DNA of 64,000 bases from Chalara sp. BL73 (lineage: Eukaryota; Ascomycota; Leotiomycetes; Helotiales). The position numbers and the translations under genes were made by a program. Within the stretch, counting starts at the first letter, position 1. Each line of letters opens with the position of its first letter. This document shows, one piece after another, positions 37,500 to 48,102 of this stretch. The notes beneath the pieces were generated by a model, which ran no database searches, was not told where the DNA came from, and was given only the letters and a program-made list of their open reading frames with translations. The stretch is from assembly GCA_918026815.1 (NCBI GenBank), contig CAKJVC010000012.1, positions 434,001-498,000 on the forward strand, in the 5' to 3' direction.

Positions 37500-38513
37500 A
37501 CGATTTACGGCTTACAAGTTTTAAAAGCAAACTTAGCAATTGCAAAAACTCAATATAGAATTACAGCTAAAAAAAAACTACAGTTACAGCAAAGAATTAG
37601 CTGTTTTAACTAAGCTGTACAACGAAAATATTAAGTACAGTAAAAAAAATAACAATTTTAATTTTAAACTGACTATTTTTTTCGACTTGTGCAGCAAAGC
37701 AAGTATACTAAAAATAGCATTAGTTTAAGCTTATTCGACTATGCTACAAAGTTTAACTTTCGATTACTACTATACTAATTTCAAAAATACTAACAACACT
37801 GCTATTTTTAATTAAATATATGTTGCAACTTTTAATTACTTCGAAAGCTTTAAATATAAGCGTAGTATACTAAATCGGTAAAACAATACAACTTTTTAAA
37901 GCGTAATTGTAAGCAACTTTAAAAAGCCGACTATAAAATGCTTTTAGCTTTTAGTTAAAAACTTGCGTTAGTTCTAGTATAGCTTAAATATTAGTTTTCG
38001 ATTTGAAATTTTTTTTTACAACAAGCTTATTACAGCTTGCTAATAAAATAAAGCTTGCCGGTACGCTTGCTACAAACTTGCAAGCACCGTAACAAACTTA
38101 ATTAACGACTTACGCTTTTTAATTGCAATTTATAAAGCAGCTAATTCAGATTTTATAGCGTACTTTACGAACTGTTAGTACTACAGCAAAAAACACAATT
38201 ACAACTTAAAAAATCGCTAGTACAGTTTACGACACAAAAGCCGTTGCTTTATGTGCAAAAAAAAAAATTGCTGCTTGTAGAAATACAGCTTCGAAAAACA
38301 GAAAAAAACAAAAGCTCGATTTAAAGCTCGTAATTTAAGCAAGTTCGACACTAAAGCACTTAATTTCAACAAACGTTTCAACGACAGTTTACGCTAATAC
38401 ATTATAACATTTAAAAGCGATAAGAATAGCGAAAGCGATTCCGAAAGTATCAACGAAGCTTTTAGTGCTTTAACAATTAAAACCGACTTTAATTTCGACT
38501 TTTTTCCTAATAC
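37500..38513 (+). pseudogene. Copia gag remnant with zinc knuckle
   Basis: A plus-strand frame reads QKLNIELQLKKNYSYSKELA then NFNFKLTIFFDLC, resembling fungal Copia gag (L.ELR.KKSY, NFNFKLTIF.DLC). A degraded zinc knuckle near 38.24 kb reads CFMCKKKNC with the usual Trp now a TAG and His now Tyr. The frame then continues through NSESDSESINEAFSALTI up to the 148-bp insertion at 38514. Confidence 0.75.
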
Positions 38514-38661
38514 TGTGGCGGTGCTACATGTTGTGGCGGAGCTACAGGCTATCACACGTGATCCATATATTTGTATTTAGCAGCGGCCTTGCCGTACTTT
38601 CATTCTTCAGCTTCAATTCAACATTTTTGCTCCTTAGATTTATTGTGGCCTCCTCACCACA
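38514..38661. mobile_element. 148-bp LTR-like (solo LTR or MITE-like) insertion in Copia gag-pol
   Basis: Termini TGTGG and CCACA are inverted copies, flanked by ATAC on both sides. Removing the insert and one ATAC restores the Copia frame (FFPN-T-SLEP). Its base composition is normal while flanking Copia DNA is AT-rich and full of stops. The start holds a near-repeat, TGTGGCGGTGCTACA and TGTGGCGGAGCTACA. Confidence 0.7.
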
Positions 38662-41139
38662 ATACAAGCCTCGAACCTAGCTTTACCGATTAAACAGAGT
38701 GCTTTGCAACAAGCTACTTTGCAAGCAGCGACGCAGTTTCGCTAGTTACGGAGCTAAACAATCGATCCGTAAGCCACTTAATTACCGCTACGGGCTATAC
38801 TTACAACAACAGCTTTGCGGCTAACTCTGAAAACAACTCGTACAACGCTAACGCTTACGCTGCTATATTTATTAACTTATTACGCTACAATTCTAACTAA
38901 TTTTACAGTATTATAATCGACACCGGCGTTTTTAAACATTCGACAGCCGGCTATAGCCAGCTTTAGACTTTACAGCGCTAAAGCGGCTTTAATATTAGTA
39001 TTAACGACTCGACAAAAAAAATAGTTAAAATACAGTTTAGTATTAAATTTACAACGTTAATTAGCTTTATTTTTTTTAATACTTTATTAAGCTAAGTACA
39101 ATTGTATATAGTCAAAACAAACACTTTATTTTTTTTTAGTTTCGCGAATATAGATTTTTTACAAATTTATTTGAACAATTTAAAAAACGTTTTAGTTATT
39201 TCGAACAGTAACGTACTAATTGTACGTTGTTTTAACTACTTGTTTTTGCTTTAAAACACTTTATTACAGTTTTTTTTAAAAAACTTTTTCGACAACAATT
39301 TTTGCTATTTTATTAATTTAGAGCTACGCCGGCTTTATTACCGATTCGGCTATTTTTCGGTAAGTAAGCTCGAAACGGTACTAATTCGTACTAGCTATAA
39401 AGTTAACAAAAGTGTTTTAAAGCATTTGACTCGATATTGTTTTTACTGCTAAAAGCACAGCAAATCTTTTAGTAAATTTAAGTTTACAATCGAAAATAGC
39501 AATATCGAATTTAATTATTGTATTATTGTTAATATTATGTATATCGACAAAAGCTTATTGCTTTATATTGTTGACTAAGCTATTCGATATTAAGCAAAAA
39601 AATAGCTTCAAAATATTAGCGCAAAGCATATATAAAACGTGTTACGCATATGTTGGATTAATACTTATTTAAGTTTTTTTAATTTGATTGCTACCGACGC
39701 TAGCAAAAACTTTGTTAGCAAAAAATTCAAGCAATACGTCGGCTTTATAAGCATTAAAATCAAAACTGTACTTGTAAAAGCTTATAATTTAATTAGACTA
39801 GTCGAACGATACTACAGTTTTTTGCGTCGTACTTTTTAAATTATTACGGCCGAAATTCAGAATATCGACAAAAATATAGCTTTGCAAATAGCTTTTAAAA
39901 CTGTAAACGATTTTGTAAGCTTTAACAAGTTTGTGTTTACGCTATTAGTTTACAAAGCTTATTTACGAATTACTGAGCTCGACGCTTTTTCAGCTACTGT
40001 TTAGCAATAAATTACAGCTTTTAAAAAAACTATAAAAAAAATCAAAAAGCTTAAAGCTGCACGCTAAGTTAATAACGCTTTTAATATACGGAATAGTTTT
40101 AAGATCGACGCTATTTACGACTTTTTTTTGAACTCGCTAATATTAGTATAAAAAAAAAGCAACACAAAAAAACGTAGCTACTAAAATAGCTTATACAAGC
40201 TGATATTAATTAAAAAAGAATTATGTGTAATCGACTTACTTTACGGCTTAACTACTTTCCGATTAACAATCGTAAAGCTTTACTATACGGAAAAAAGCCA
40301 GAAAAATAGCAAGCTTGCACAATTTTCACGGCTTGTAAATTTTGCTACAAGCTTCGAACAGCTGCTACAACTCGAGGATTTAATTACTGTTTTTGTGCTA
40401 CTGCTACAACTAGCTAAGCGCGGCCGAAAAAGACTTCGCAAAACTTTTTTTTTTAATATTACGGCTTTTATACAAAAAAACGATTTTTTTGCAGCTTTTC
40501 GCTAACTGGAAATTACAAGCTTGCTAAAAAAAAGAGTGTTTAAAATAGTAAACTTTGCTACAGTTTTTCGAAACGTACGAATTTTTAATTTAAAGTTCGT
40601 CGACGAAATTAAGAACAAAAAAACTAATTAAGCTTTCGAGAAATTACGCTTAATTGTTTAAGTTTACAACGACTTAAAAAAAAAGCTTGTATTGACTTAA
40701 TTACTTACAATTCAACAAGTCAGCTAACGTTTAATATTTTGCTTTGCGGCTTGTTTACAGCCTGTAAAAACTTTATATTTCCGAAATATTTTTTAAGTTT
40801 ACGTTTAATCAGCTACTAAGCTTAACCGTGACTTTTATATTACGCTTTTACTAGAATTAGCTAGCAAACTATACAAAAGTTCAATTTTTAAAATAGTTAA
40901 ATTACTGTACAACGTTTCGAAAGCCGGCAACTACTAGTTTAAAACTTACTACACGTATTACTTAAAAAAACTCGAAATAAATTAATTAACTTACGACTTA
41001 TGCTTTTTGCTTAGCAACTAACTTTTCGAACTCGTCGGTTTATAAACCGACGACACGTTGTTTTTTGGAAACTTCGATTTTGCAAATCTAAAGCAAAGCA
41101 AGTTAAAACAAGCTCGATTATTGGCCAAAAATAAAAAAG
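38662..41139 (+). pseudogene. Copia pol remnant (protease, integrase, RT)
   Basis: The plus-strand frame continues FATSYFASSDAVSLVTEL, the protease site IIDTGVFKHSTAGYSQL (about 38.91 kb), then integrase (LYYRFGYFSVSKLETVL, TRYCFYC-stop-KHSKSFSKFKF, where HH has become YY and Gln a stop; later LIATDASKNFVSKKF) and RT (stop-TDDTLFFGNF near 41.04 kb). It ends abruptly in LLAKNKK where the Gypsy element begins. Confidence 0.85.
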
Positions 41140-41489
41140 TGTTACGGTCCTATCAGTCTACAACTGATATAGATAGAAGATCTTGGTCCGAGGGTTGTTG
41201 GTCTGGGAAGAAGTAGGTATATCACATATAGAAGTAAGATCCCGATAACAGTATAGTGTTAAGATACTATATTGAGTTGAGCACGAAGTTTCTATTTAAG
41301 GAAAAGCTATTTACTTATATAAATTCCTTCGTGGGTTGGATCATTGCAAGCGCTATAATTTATGGATCGTAGATTATAGCATAATCCATGATTTATCACG
41401 TAATTTTACTTCAGGAGTTTCTTTGTGTAAACCAAGTTTACCGAGCTTCAGGCTTTTAAAGCACAAGCCTGTTAGCAATGCGCGTAACA
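41140..41489 (-). repeat. Gypsy LTR, downstream (3') copy
   Basis: 350 bp. Aligns over its full length with 47306-47655. Many C/T and G/A differences; this copy carries the mutated state in its distal 140 bp (e.g. GCGCTATAATTTATGG versus GCGCCATGATCCATGG). Confidence 0.92.
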
Positions 41490-41518
41490 CTATTTCCTTT
41501 TTAGACTAGCGTGTCTAC

Positions 41519-42226
41519 ATGCTTAAGTATGCTAAAGAAATATCGTGGAAGGCCGCATGGCCGCCTTTTTTTTTCATTATAACAACTAAGCGTACAGCCG
41601 ATTGCTTTAGTCCTGAAAATACGTCAAAAAAAAATATCGAAAAAAAAGATCTGAAAAGACGAATAATTCTGACTGGCGAAAAAATGATTTCGTGTACTGC
41701 CTGCGAAAAGAAACATGCTCGAAATCGACATTCTATAAAATGCATAAAAGCAGAAAAGTTAACTTGTTGTGCTGAGTATATGCGTCGTGGTTTTTCTGGT
41801 TGTGATGCTAGTAGTCTCGCTTTTAAAGACTAAAGGTTTTTAGACAAGGCGAAAAAAAAGTTGGAAAAAGACGAAGCTAAAGCCGAAAAAAAAGCCGAAG
41901 CACTCGCCGCGGCTACCGCAAAGATTTCTGCACGAATCAAACGGATCCGTACGCAGAAGAAGTTTTTTCGCGCTCGTGAAAAAGAAATGTTGCGACGTAG
42001 CTTCGCATTTCTGGATAAGCTCGATGCTCTAAAGAAAGAAAAACAGTTGGCTCAAGAGGCTACACAGGCCAGGCCCGAGGATCTTCTGGAAAATGTGCAC
42101 AACGTATTTTGCACACTTGAAGTTTTGCCGAGCACTTCTTTTGCTAACTATGACTTTTTTTCTTCTGGAAACGTTTTTTGGGCTTTATACTTGAAGCTTT
42201 TAAATATTGACAGTAGAACTCTTTAA
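41519..42226 (+). pseudogene. antisense accessory ORF of the Gypsy element
   Basis: Plus-strand frame between the Gypsy chromodomain and its 3' LTR, opposite to gag-pol. From ATG 41519 it reads about 235 codons with a single in-frame TAA at 41831-41833 (CAA to TAA would explain it). It encodes a Cys module (ISCTACEKK, RHSIKCIKAEKLTCCAEYMR, RRGFSGCD) and a charged predicted coiled coil (KKLEKDEAKAEKKAEAL, RIKRIRTQKKFFRAREKEML, FAFLDKLDALKKEKQLAQEA), ending ENVHNVFCTLEVLPSTSF. Several fungal Gypsy elements carry a similar antisense Cys-plus-coiled-coil ORF (from memory). Base composition in 41850-42110 is close to normal, unlike the pol region beside it. Function unknown; perhaps nucleic-acid binding. 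Confidence 0.65.
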
Positions 42227-42290
42227 GCATTTTAAAACAGTTGAAGTTTTTTTTTAGTTTTTATGTGTTTTCTGAATCCGAGTAATTGAT

Positions 42291-43688
42291 TTACTTAATT
42301 AAATACTTTAGTTTTTTTTTAACATACTTACAGTTTAGAATTTTCTCGACTTCGTATTCAGCTTCTGGGTTAATTAGTTCAATTTTCGTGTGTGAAGTTA
42401 GCGGTGCTTTTTTTAGTGCTAATTCAAGAAGTAAAGCAGAAAATACTAAATGTATGTTTATAGTTTTAGAAAAGTAGAGTTCGAATGCATTTAGTTTTGC
42501 AACTCGTTTAATTTTGAATAGTTCCAACTTCCTGTAATCCAGTTTATTGCTTGGTTTTTTGGTTTTGATGTTTTTTCTGACAAAATAGACTTTATTCTTT
42601 TTTTTAAAGTATAGTGTTTCACTATGCTTACGGTTGTAGTACTTTGCAAATCTTTAGTTGAGAAATCCTATGTTTTCGGCTAGCTGTAAGTACAGTGCCT
42701 GTAATTGTTCGACTTTGACTATTGCAAACTGTAAATGTGTTTTATTCTTGTTTGGTTTATAGTATGCTTTTGACTTATAGCTATAGTTAGCATAGAATAG
42801 CAATACTTTTGTTGTTTCATTAATTGCACTGTTGTATGCGAACTGTGCAAGCGGCAGAAGCTCGACTCAATTGTCTTGTTTGTAGTTTATATAGCATTTG
42901 AAATATGCTTTTATTGTCTGATTAAGTTTTTCTGTTTGTTTATTGGTTTGTAAATAAAAGCTCGTCGATAGCTTTTTTTTAACTTCTATAAGCGCAGTAA
43001 GCGTTGTCCAAAACTTAAATGTGAAAAGCTTGTTTCTGTCCGATATAATTTTTGTAGAAGTTCTATAGTTCGCAACTACGACTTTAAGAAATGTATAAGC
43101 TAAATCTTCTGCTGTGCTGCTTTTTAAATATAGTTCTAAGTAGCAGTATTTAGTAGTTTTTTCCACAATAACAAATATTGAGTCGTACTATTTCCCCGAA
43201 ACTAGCTGTCTGGAAAATAGTAATTTTACTACGAAGTCTTATGCGATAGACTTCTATGGTTTGTTTGGAGTAGTCGGCGATTGCATTAGTCTATAAAAAG
43301 CATAGCGTAAAGCTTTGTTCCGGATATACGTGTCGCATTCGGTAACTATTTTAGTAACCGTTTTCTTTATTTTTGGAAAGTAGTATTTTCTAGAGATTCT
43401 GTCTATTGTTTTAGCGATCCCCTGATGTTCATAAGCGAGTAGTCTATGTTGTTTTGTTACAAAAGTTGTTCTGAATGTAGATAGAATATAAATTTTCTTG
43501 TAGTAACGAAAGATTCTTAAGCTGTTCGTAGTAAATTTTTGCTTTTGTTTGTTGAAAGCTTTAGTGGCTATAAAATCTTTTTTATAAGCTTGAATAAACC
43601 CTGAGTTTTCTACTCGGTGTTTTATTTTTGTTGCCAGAAAAAGTTTTTTTCTGTTAAATACTAATAAATCTTTTTTTTGTCGTAACAC
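42291..43688 (-). pseudogene. Gypsy integrase and chromodomain remnant
   Basis: The minus strand reads a zinc-binding and linker region (LLAYEHQGIAKTIDRISRKY, ECDTYIRNKA), a core with LAYTFLKVVVANYRTSTKII and SDRNKLFTFKFW, STSFYLQTNKQTEKLNQTI, and a C-terminal EYEVEKILNCKYVKKKLKYL, the start of a chromodomain, which defines chromoviruses. Interrupted by stops at several sites. Confidence 0.8.
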
Positions 43689-44318
43689 TGCGTGCGAAAC
43701 ATGTGTTTTGTTAAAAAAGTATTCTGGTTTTTTGCTAAGCGCATTTGTTCTAGCATTTTCTATTTTTTTGACATATGAAATTCTGAAGTTGTATAAAGCG
43801 AGTTTTTCCGCCTACTTAACTTAGCGTCGGTTTAACTTTTTCGTAGTAATAAAAGCAATGAGATTTTTATAGTCTGTTAGCACTTGTACTTAGTATTTGG
43901 ATCTTTTTAAATACTTTTTTTATTCGTGGAACGCATTAACGATAGCGAGTAGTTTTTTGTCGTATATTTTATAGTTGAGCTTTGCTGATGTAAACTTCCG
44001 TGAATAATAAGCTGTTGATTGCTATTTTTTTTTTGCGTTAAGTTAGCTGAGCACAGCTTTTAAAGCGTAATTTGACGTATCTGTTTTTACTTTGATTTCT
44101 TTTTTTGCATCGAAAGCAAGAAGTATAAAAGCGGTAGTAAAAGCTTGCTTCAACTTGTCGAACGCTTTTTGTGCTTTTGCTGTTTACTTAAAAACCACGT
44201 TTTTCCGAGTAAGTCGAGTTAATAAAGTAGCTAATTCCGAATATTTCTTAATAAATCTCCGATAGAAATTGGCGAATCCTACAAATAACTGTACGTCTTT
44301 AACGCATGTTAAAGCATT

Positions 44319-44860
44319 CTATTCTAAAATAAGTCTGATTTTTGCTGGATTTATTTTAATTCCTTTTGTAAAGATTACATATCCCAAAAATATAACTTTT
44401 TTGACTTCAAATCGACACTTCGATAGTTTGAGTTTTATATTAGCATTATGCAGCGCACACAGTACTGCTTTGACATTATTTTCGTGATTTTTTTTCCGAC
44501 TGGAATAAATCAAAATGTCATTTAAATAGCATATGCAAATAACGTTTAAAAATAGCATAAAAATATTGTTAATTAGTTTTTGGAAAGTAGCGAAAGTATT
44601 CGTAAGTCTTATCGGCATAGCTATAAACTTATAATGTTTGTACCGGGTTCCGAAAGCTGTTTTTTATTCTTCGCTTTTTTTGATTCGCACGCTATAGTAC
44701 GCGTTTTGTAAGTTTAACTGTGTGAATATCTTGGCTTTTTGCAAGCGATCTTTTATTTCGTCTGCTTTTGGTAGTGCATAGCGATCCTTGATTGTTATGT
44801 CGTTTAACTTCCGATAGTCAACGCACAACTTTTTGGTTTTGTCCGGTTTAAGCACAAATA
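44319..44860 (-). pseudogene. Gypsy reverse transcriptase remnant
   Basis: The minus strand reads KLCVDYRKLNDITIKDRYAL, PKADEIKDRL, FTQLNLQNAYYSVRIKKSEE, then MPIRLTNTFATFQKLINNIF and ICYLNDILIYS. The catalytic YLDD is now YLND (GAC to AAT-type change), consistent with RIP. Confidence 0.88.
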
Positions 44861-46769
44861 ATACCGAGCTTTTTGCTAGTAATGTTAACTTTTTGATTAT
44901 TTCTTTTTTCAGGCTTAAGTCGATAAACTTTTTAAGCGTTTTCAGGTTATTTTCGAATAATAAGTAAATTGGTTCTTTAAAAAGTACTGCTTTTTTAATT
45001 AATGGTATTTCATGATTTTATAGCTTGTGTTCCGGTAGAGCCGCGAGTTTCTGTTTTTCCGAAAACAGCTTTTCGAACTTTTTATACTTTTTGGGCACTT
45101 TTTTAGTATGTAATTTTTTGTCTAAGTGATTTAGCTCTTTTTTGGAAGTAGCGCAAACTTTTTTTGGGCTTTGGTCGAGTTCTTTTAATTGTGCTTTTTT
45201 GTTTTTGCCCCCGGTTAGCCTAATAGTTAATAGCTTGAGCTTGACCGCATATTAGCATTTGTTAAAAACGAGCTGTTTTGTTTGCTAGTTGATCGTTGGG
45301 TTATGCTTTATAATTTATAGCATTTCTAAAATAATTTTATGTCGCTTTATCCGAGTAACGTTTAATTGTAACTACTTTATGTAGTCGCCGGTGTTTATTC
45401 GAAGCTTCGTGGTTTTAATATTTACAAGCTTATCCCGGTACGATACATTCGTGCCGTTTGCTACTGTGAAAGTGTATAAGTCAGTTTTGATTTGTGTAAA
45501 TATTCCGAAATGCTTTATTACATCGAGTAATACGAAGTTTTTTGTGGCTCCGGAGTTTATTATAGCTGTTATATTGTATGTTTCCAGTTTAACTTTGACG
45601 GATAATTGTCCTTTTTTTCCGAAAGCGCAAAGTTCCTTTTTTGTTTCTTTTTTTTCGTTATTCTCGAAGTATATTATTCGCTTTCGCTTTGAGTACTACT
45701 TTGCTTGCTTAGCGTTATAATAGTATGTGCAGTAGTCCGTGTAGCATGCAGTCTAGTGAAAAGTTTTATATTGTAAGTGTCGGTAATGCGCTGCGTTGTT
45801 TTTTTTAGACTCGTCGACTGATTTTAACGCAAGCATTGTTTTTTACCTGCTGCGTTTTTTGGCTTTTTTTTCTGTTTTTTTTTTTTCTAGCTTTGTTCTT
45901 TTTTTAAGGATTTTATGATTAATAATTTCCAGTTTACGCTGGAGTGTGATTTTTTTTGCTAAGGTGTTGTTGACTATATAGCTTCTGAAAAGTGCTTTAG
46001 AGTTATCCTGATTAACTTTTGATAGTAACTTATGCAGAATTCGTTTTTCTGATTCGAAGATTTTTAAGAGCCGGTTCAGCTTCGAATTTACATTTCAATC
46101 TTTGTCAGATTCTAATTCGATAGCTGCTTTATTTACTTGAAATAAGAATTCTTTTATAGTTTTGCTAGTTTTTTTTTATTCGTTATTTTCGTCGAAATAA
46201 CAATTTGGGCACTTATTCTTTTAGGCTGCATTGCATTTTATTTCGCACTTGATGCACGTAGCGTTGTGTTGAGTATAGATCTGTTGTCGTTTTAGTTTTT
46301 TTTTTGGCACTTCTGGTTTTTTGGCTTTAAGCACAGCTAGAACTTTGCTAAGTGCTTTGTTGTATTTTTTTCTGCTTGTTACGTTGAGTTGTTTTTTGTT
46401 TTTCTAAGGTTGCTTCTAGCGGTAAAAGCTAGCTATGTGTTCCGGAAAGCTACATTCGAAGCATAGCTTTTTGTCACGTTGTCGCTGTATTTCTTTTTTG
46501 GATAAGTTTGTTTTTTGTTTAGGCTTTCTTTGGAACGTATTTAGTTTTATAAGTGAGTAATAACGGGGTTTTTGAAAGTGTTGCTTTTTGCTGAACTTTA
46601 AAGAATACTGTCCTTTTTTTTTTATGCGTTTTTTATACAGTTTAGTGTCGATCTTAATTGCTTTGTTTTTTATAGCAGTAAAGTTAGTTGGCCGTCTTTT
46701 CCGAACAATATTATTCTTGACATCCTTTTTAAGACTTTTGTAGTAGAGCGCGGTAAGGGCTTTATCGTT

Positions 46770-47264
46770 TCAATCTACTTTTTCTGCTAGCAGCTCAAAA
46801 TGTTTCGTGTACTTCGTTACACTAGTAAGTTGCTTGCACACTTGAATGTTTCGTTTCGCTCTTATTTTTTTATCCGTGTTTCCGAACATACGAGTAAGTT
46901 GACTGACGTATTTTTTATGACTGTCAAAAATGAGGTTAGTTTTAATTTCTTTCTTGTCGTGTAAATACGCAAAATAATCTTTCAGATAAGTGAAGATCCA
47001 GTCGTAAGCGGTTTTTGTCAAGAAAGATATTGCCTACAGAACTATTTGCTTCTGGCTTCCGAAAAATAGCGGGTTTATGCGGATGTAAATTTCGCATTGT
47101 AAAACATATAAACGAAAGTGCTGTCGACTGCTATCAAAAGTTTTAAGTTCTTGAACTTTAAGTAGTTTGACTTGCTGTGGTATATAAACAAGCTGTAGGA
47201 TTAGTAGTGCTTCAAATAGCGCTAAGCTTTTAAAGGTGCGTGAAGTTGAACTAGTTGTCGACAT
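46770..47264 (-). pseudogene. Gypsy gag remnant
   Basis: Two minus-strand frames near the 5' LTR: MSTTSSTSRTF...QVKLLKVQELKTFDSSRQHF and AYDWIFTYLKDYFAY with GNTDKKIRAKRNIQ. They match the usual capsid region of fungal Gypsy gag (W.......FL.D, FGD..K...A...L). A zinc-knuckle relic (CFECSFPEHIASFY) follows near 46.45 kb. Confidence 0.7.
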
Positions 47265-47305
47265 AGTGTACGTAATACAAGTACTTCAAAACAAAGTGCT
47301 TAAAG

Positions 47306-47655
47306 TGTTACGGTCTTATCAGTTTACAACTGATATAGATAGAAGATCTTAGTCCGAAGGTTGTTGGTCTGAGGAAAAGTAAGTATATTACATATAGGAG
47401 TAAAATCCCGATAACAGTATAGTGTTAAAATACTATATTGAGTTGAGCACGAAGCTTTTATTTAAGGAAAAGCTATTTACTTATATAGATTCCTTCGTGG
47501 GTTGGATTATTGCAAGCGCCATGATCCATGGATCGTGGATCATAGCATGATCCATGATCCATCACGTGATCCTACCCCAGGGGTTTCTCTGTGTAAACCA
47601 AGTCTACCGAGCCTCAGGCCCCTAAGGCACAAGCCTGTTAGCGATGCGCGTAACA
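47306..47655 (-). repeat. Gypsy LTR, upstream (5') copy
   Basis: 350 bp, next to gag. Its first ~210 bp are mutated relative to the other copy while its last ~140 bp (from about 47518) look unmutated, including a cluster of GATCCATG/ATGATCC inverted repeats at 47521-47572. Confidence 0.92.
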
Positions 47656-48102
47656 TGTACAACTGTTTCGTCAAGTTAGAAACTACACAAAAAAAGCGGC
47701 TTATAATCGACGTTTTATGCTTCCGCCAATTATATAAACGAAAAAAGATCGCGAAAGTCAAGTAAATAAGTAGTAATAGCAATTTCGCTGACTTTTTCAC
47801 TAAAAGCAAAGCTTTTACAGCCTTAAAACAGCTTATTGACACTAATACAATCGATATCCGAGCCGTAGAATAAGTAAAGAGAACCGAATAGAAAACGTTA
47901 CGGAGCGTTACGGACGTTTTGCAAAAACGTTTTGCAAAAGCGCTTTGCAAAGAAGGTTTGGGGAGGGGTATTTGCGAATGAGATACTGGCTAATAGGAAG
48001 GCCTATCGACCTGGCCACTGGCCAATCAAATTGATTTTTCCTTTGATTTTTTTCATCGATTCTATTCAATAGCAATTCAGGGCATTCTTAAAGTATGCCC
48101 AG
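47656..48102 (+). pseudogene. 3' end of Copia pol (RNase H tail) and 3' non-coding region
   Basis: Resumes the Copia frame: FVKLETTQKKRLIIDVLCFR, KRKKIAKVK-stop, NFADFFTKSKAFTALKQLID and TNTIDIRAVE, the usual end of fungal Copia pol. Stops replace expected Trp. After about 47.9 kb the DNA regains normal composition up to the right LTR. Confidence 0.8.

Larger units (their letters stand above)
41140..47655 (-). mobile_element. Gypsy (Ty3) chromovirus-type LTR retrotransposon, nested in Copia
   Basis: 6.5 kb with 350-bp LTRs (TGTTACGG...CGTAACA) at both ends. The protein remnants lie on the minus strand: gag (47264-46770), zinc knuckle (near 46.45 kb), protease region, RT (44855-44319), RNase H region, integrase (43688-42867) and a chromodomain (42527-42291). 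A polypurine tract AAAAAGGAAATAG (minus strand) abuts the downstream LTR, as expected. No matching target duplication: AAAAG on the left, TGTAC on the right. Numerous stops; not functional. Confidence 0.92.

Noticed and set aside
38000..41100. AT-rich tract considered as a mitochondrial insertion or centromere-like DNA
   Set aside because: Copia protease, integrase and RT motifs can be read through the mutated sequence.
47521..47572. GATCCATG repeats considered as a CRISPR-like array
   Set aside because: Short imperfect dyads within an LTR, no spacer structure, eukaryotic genome.
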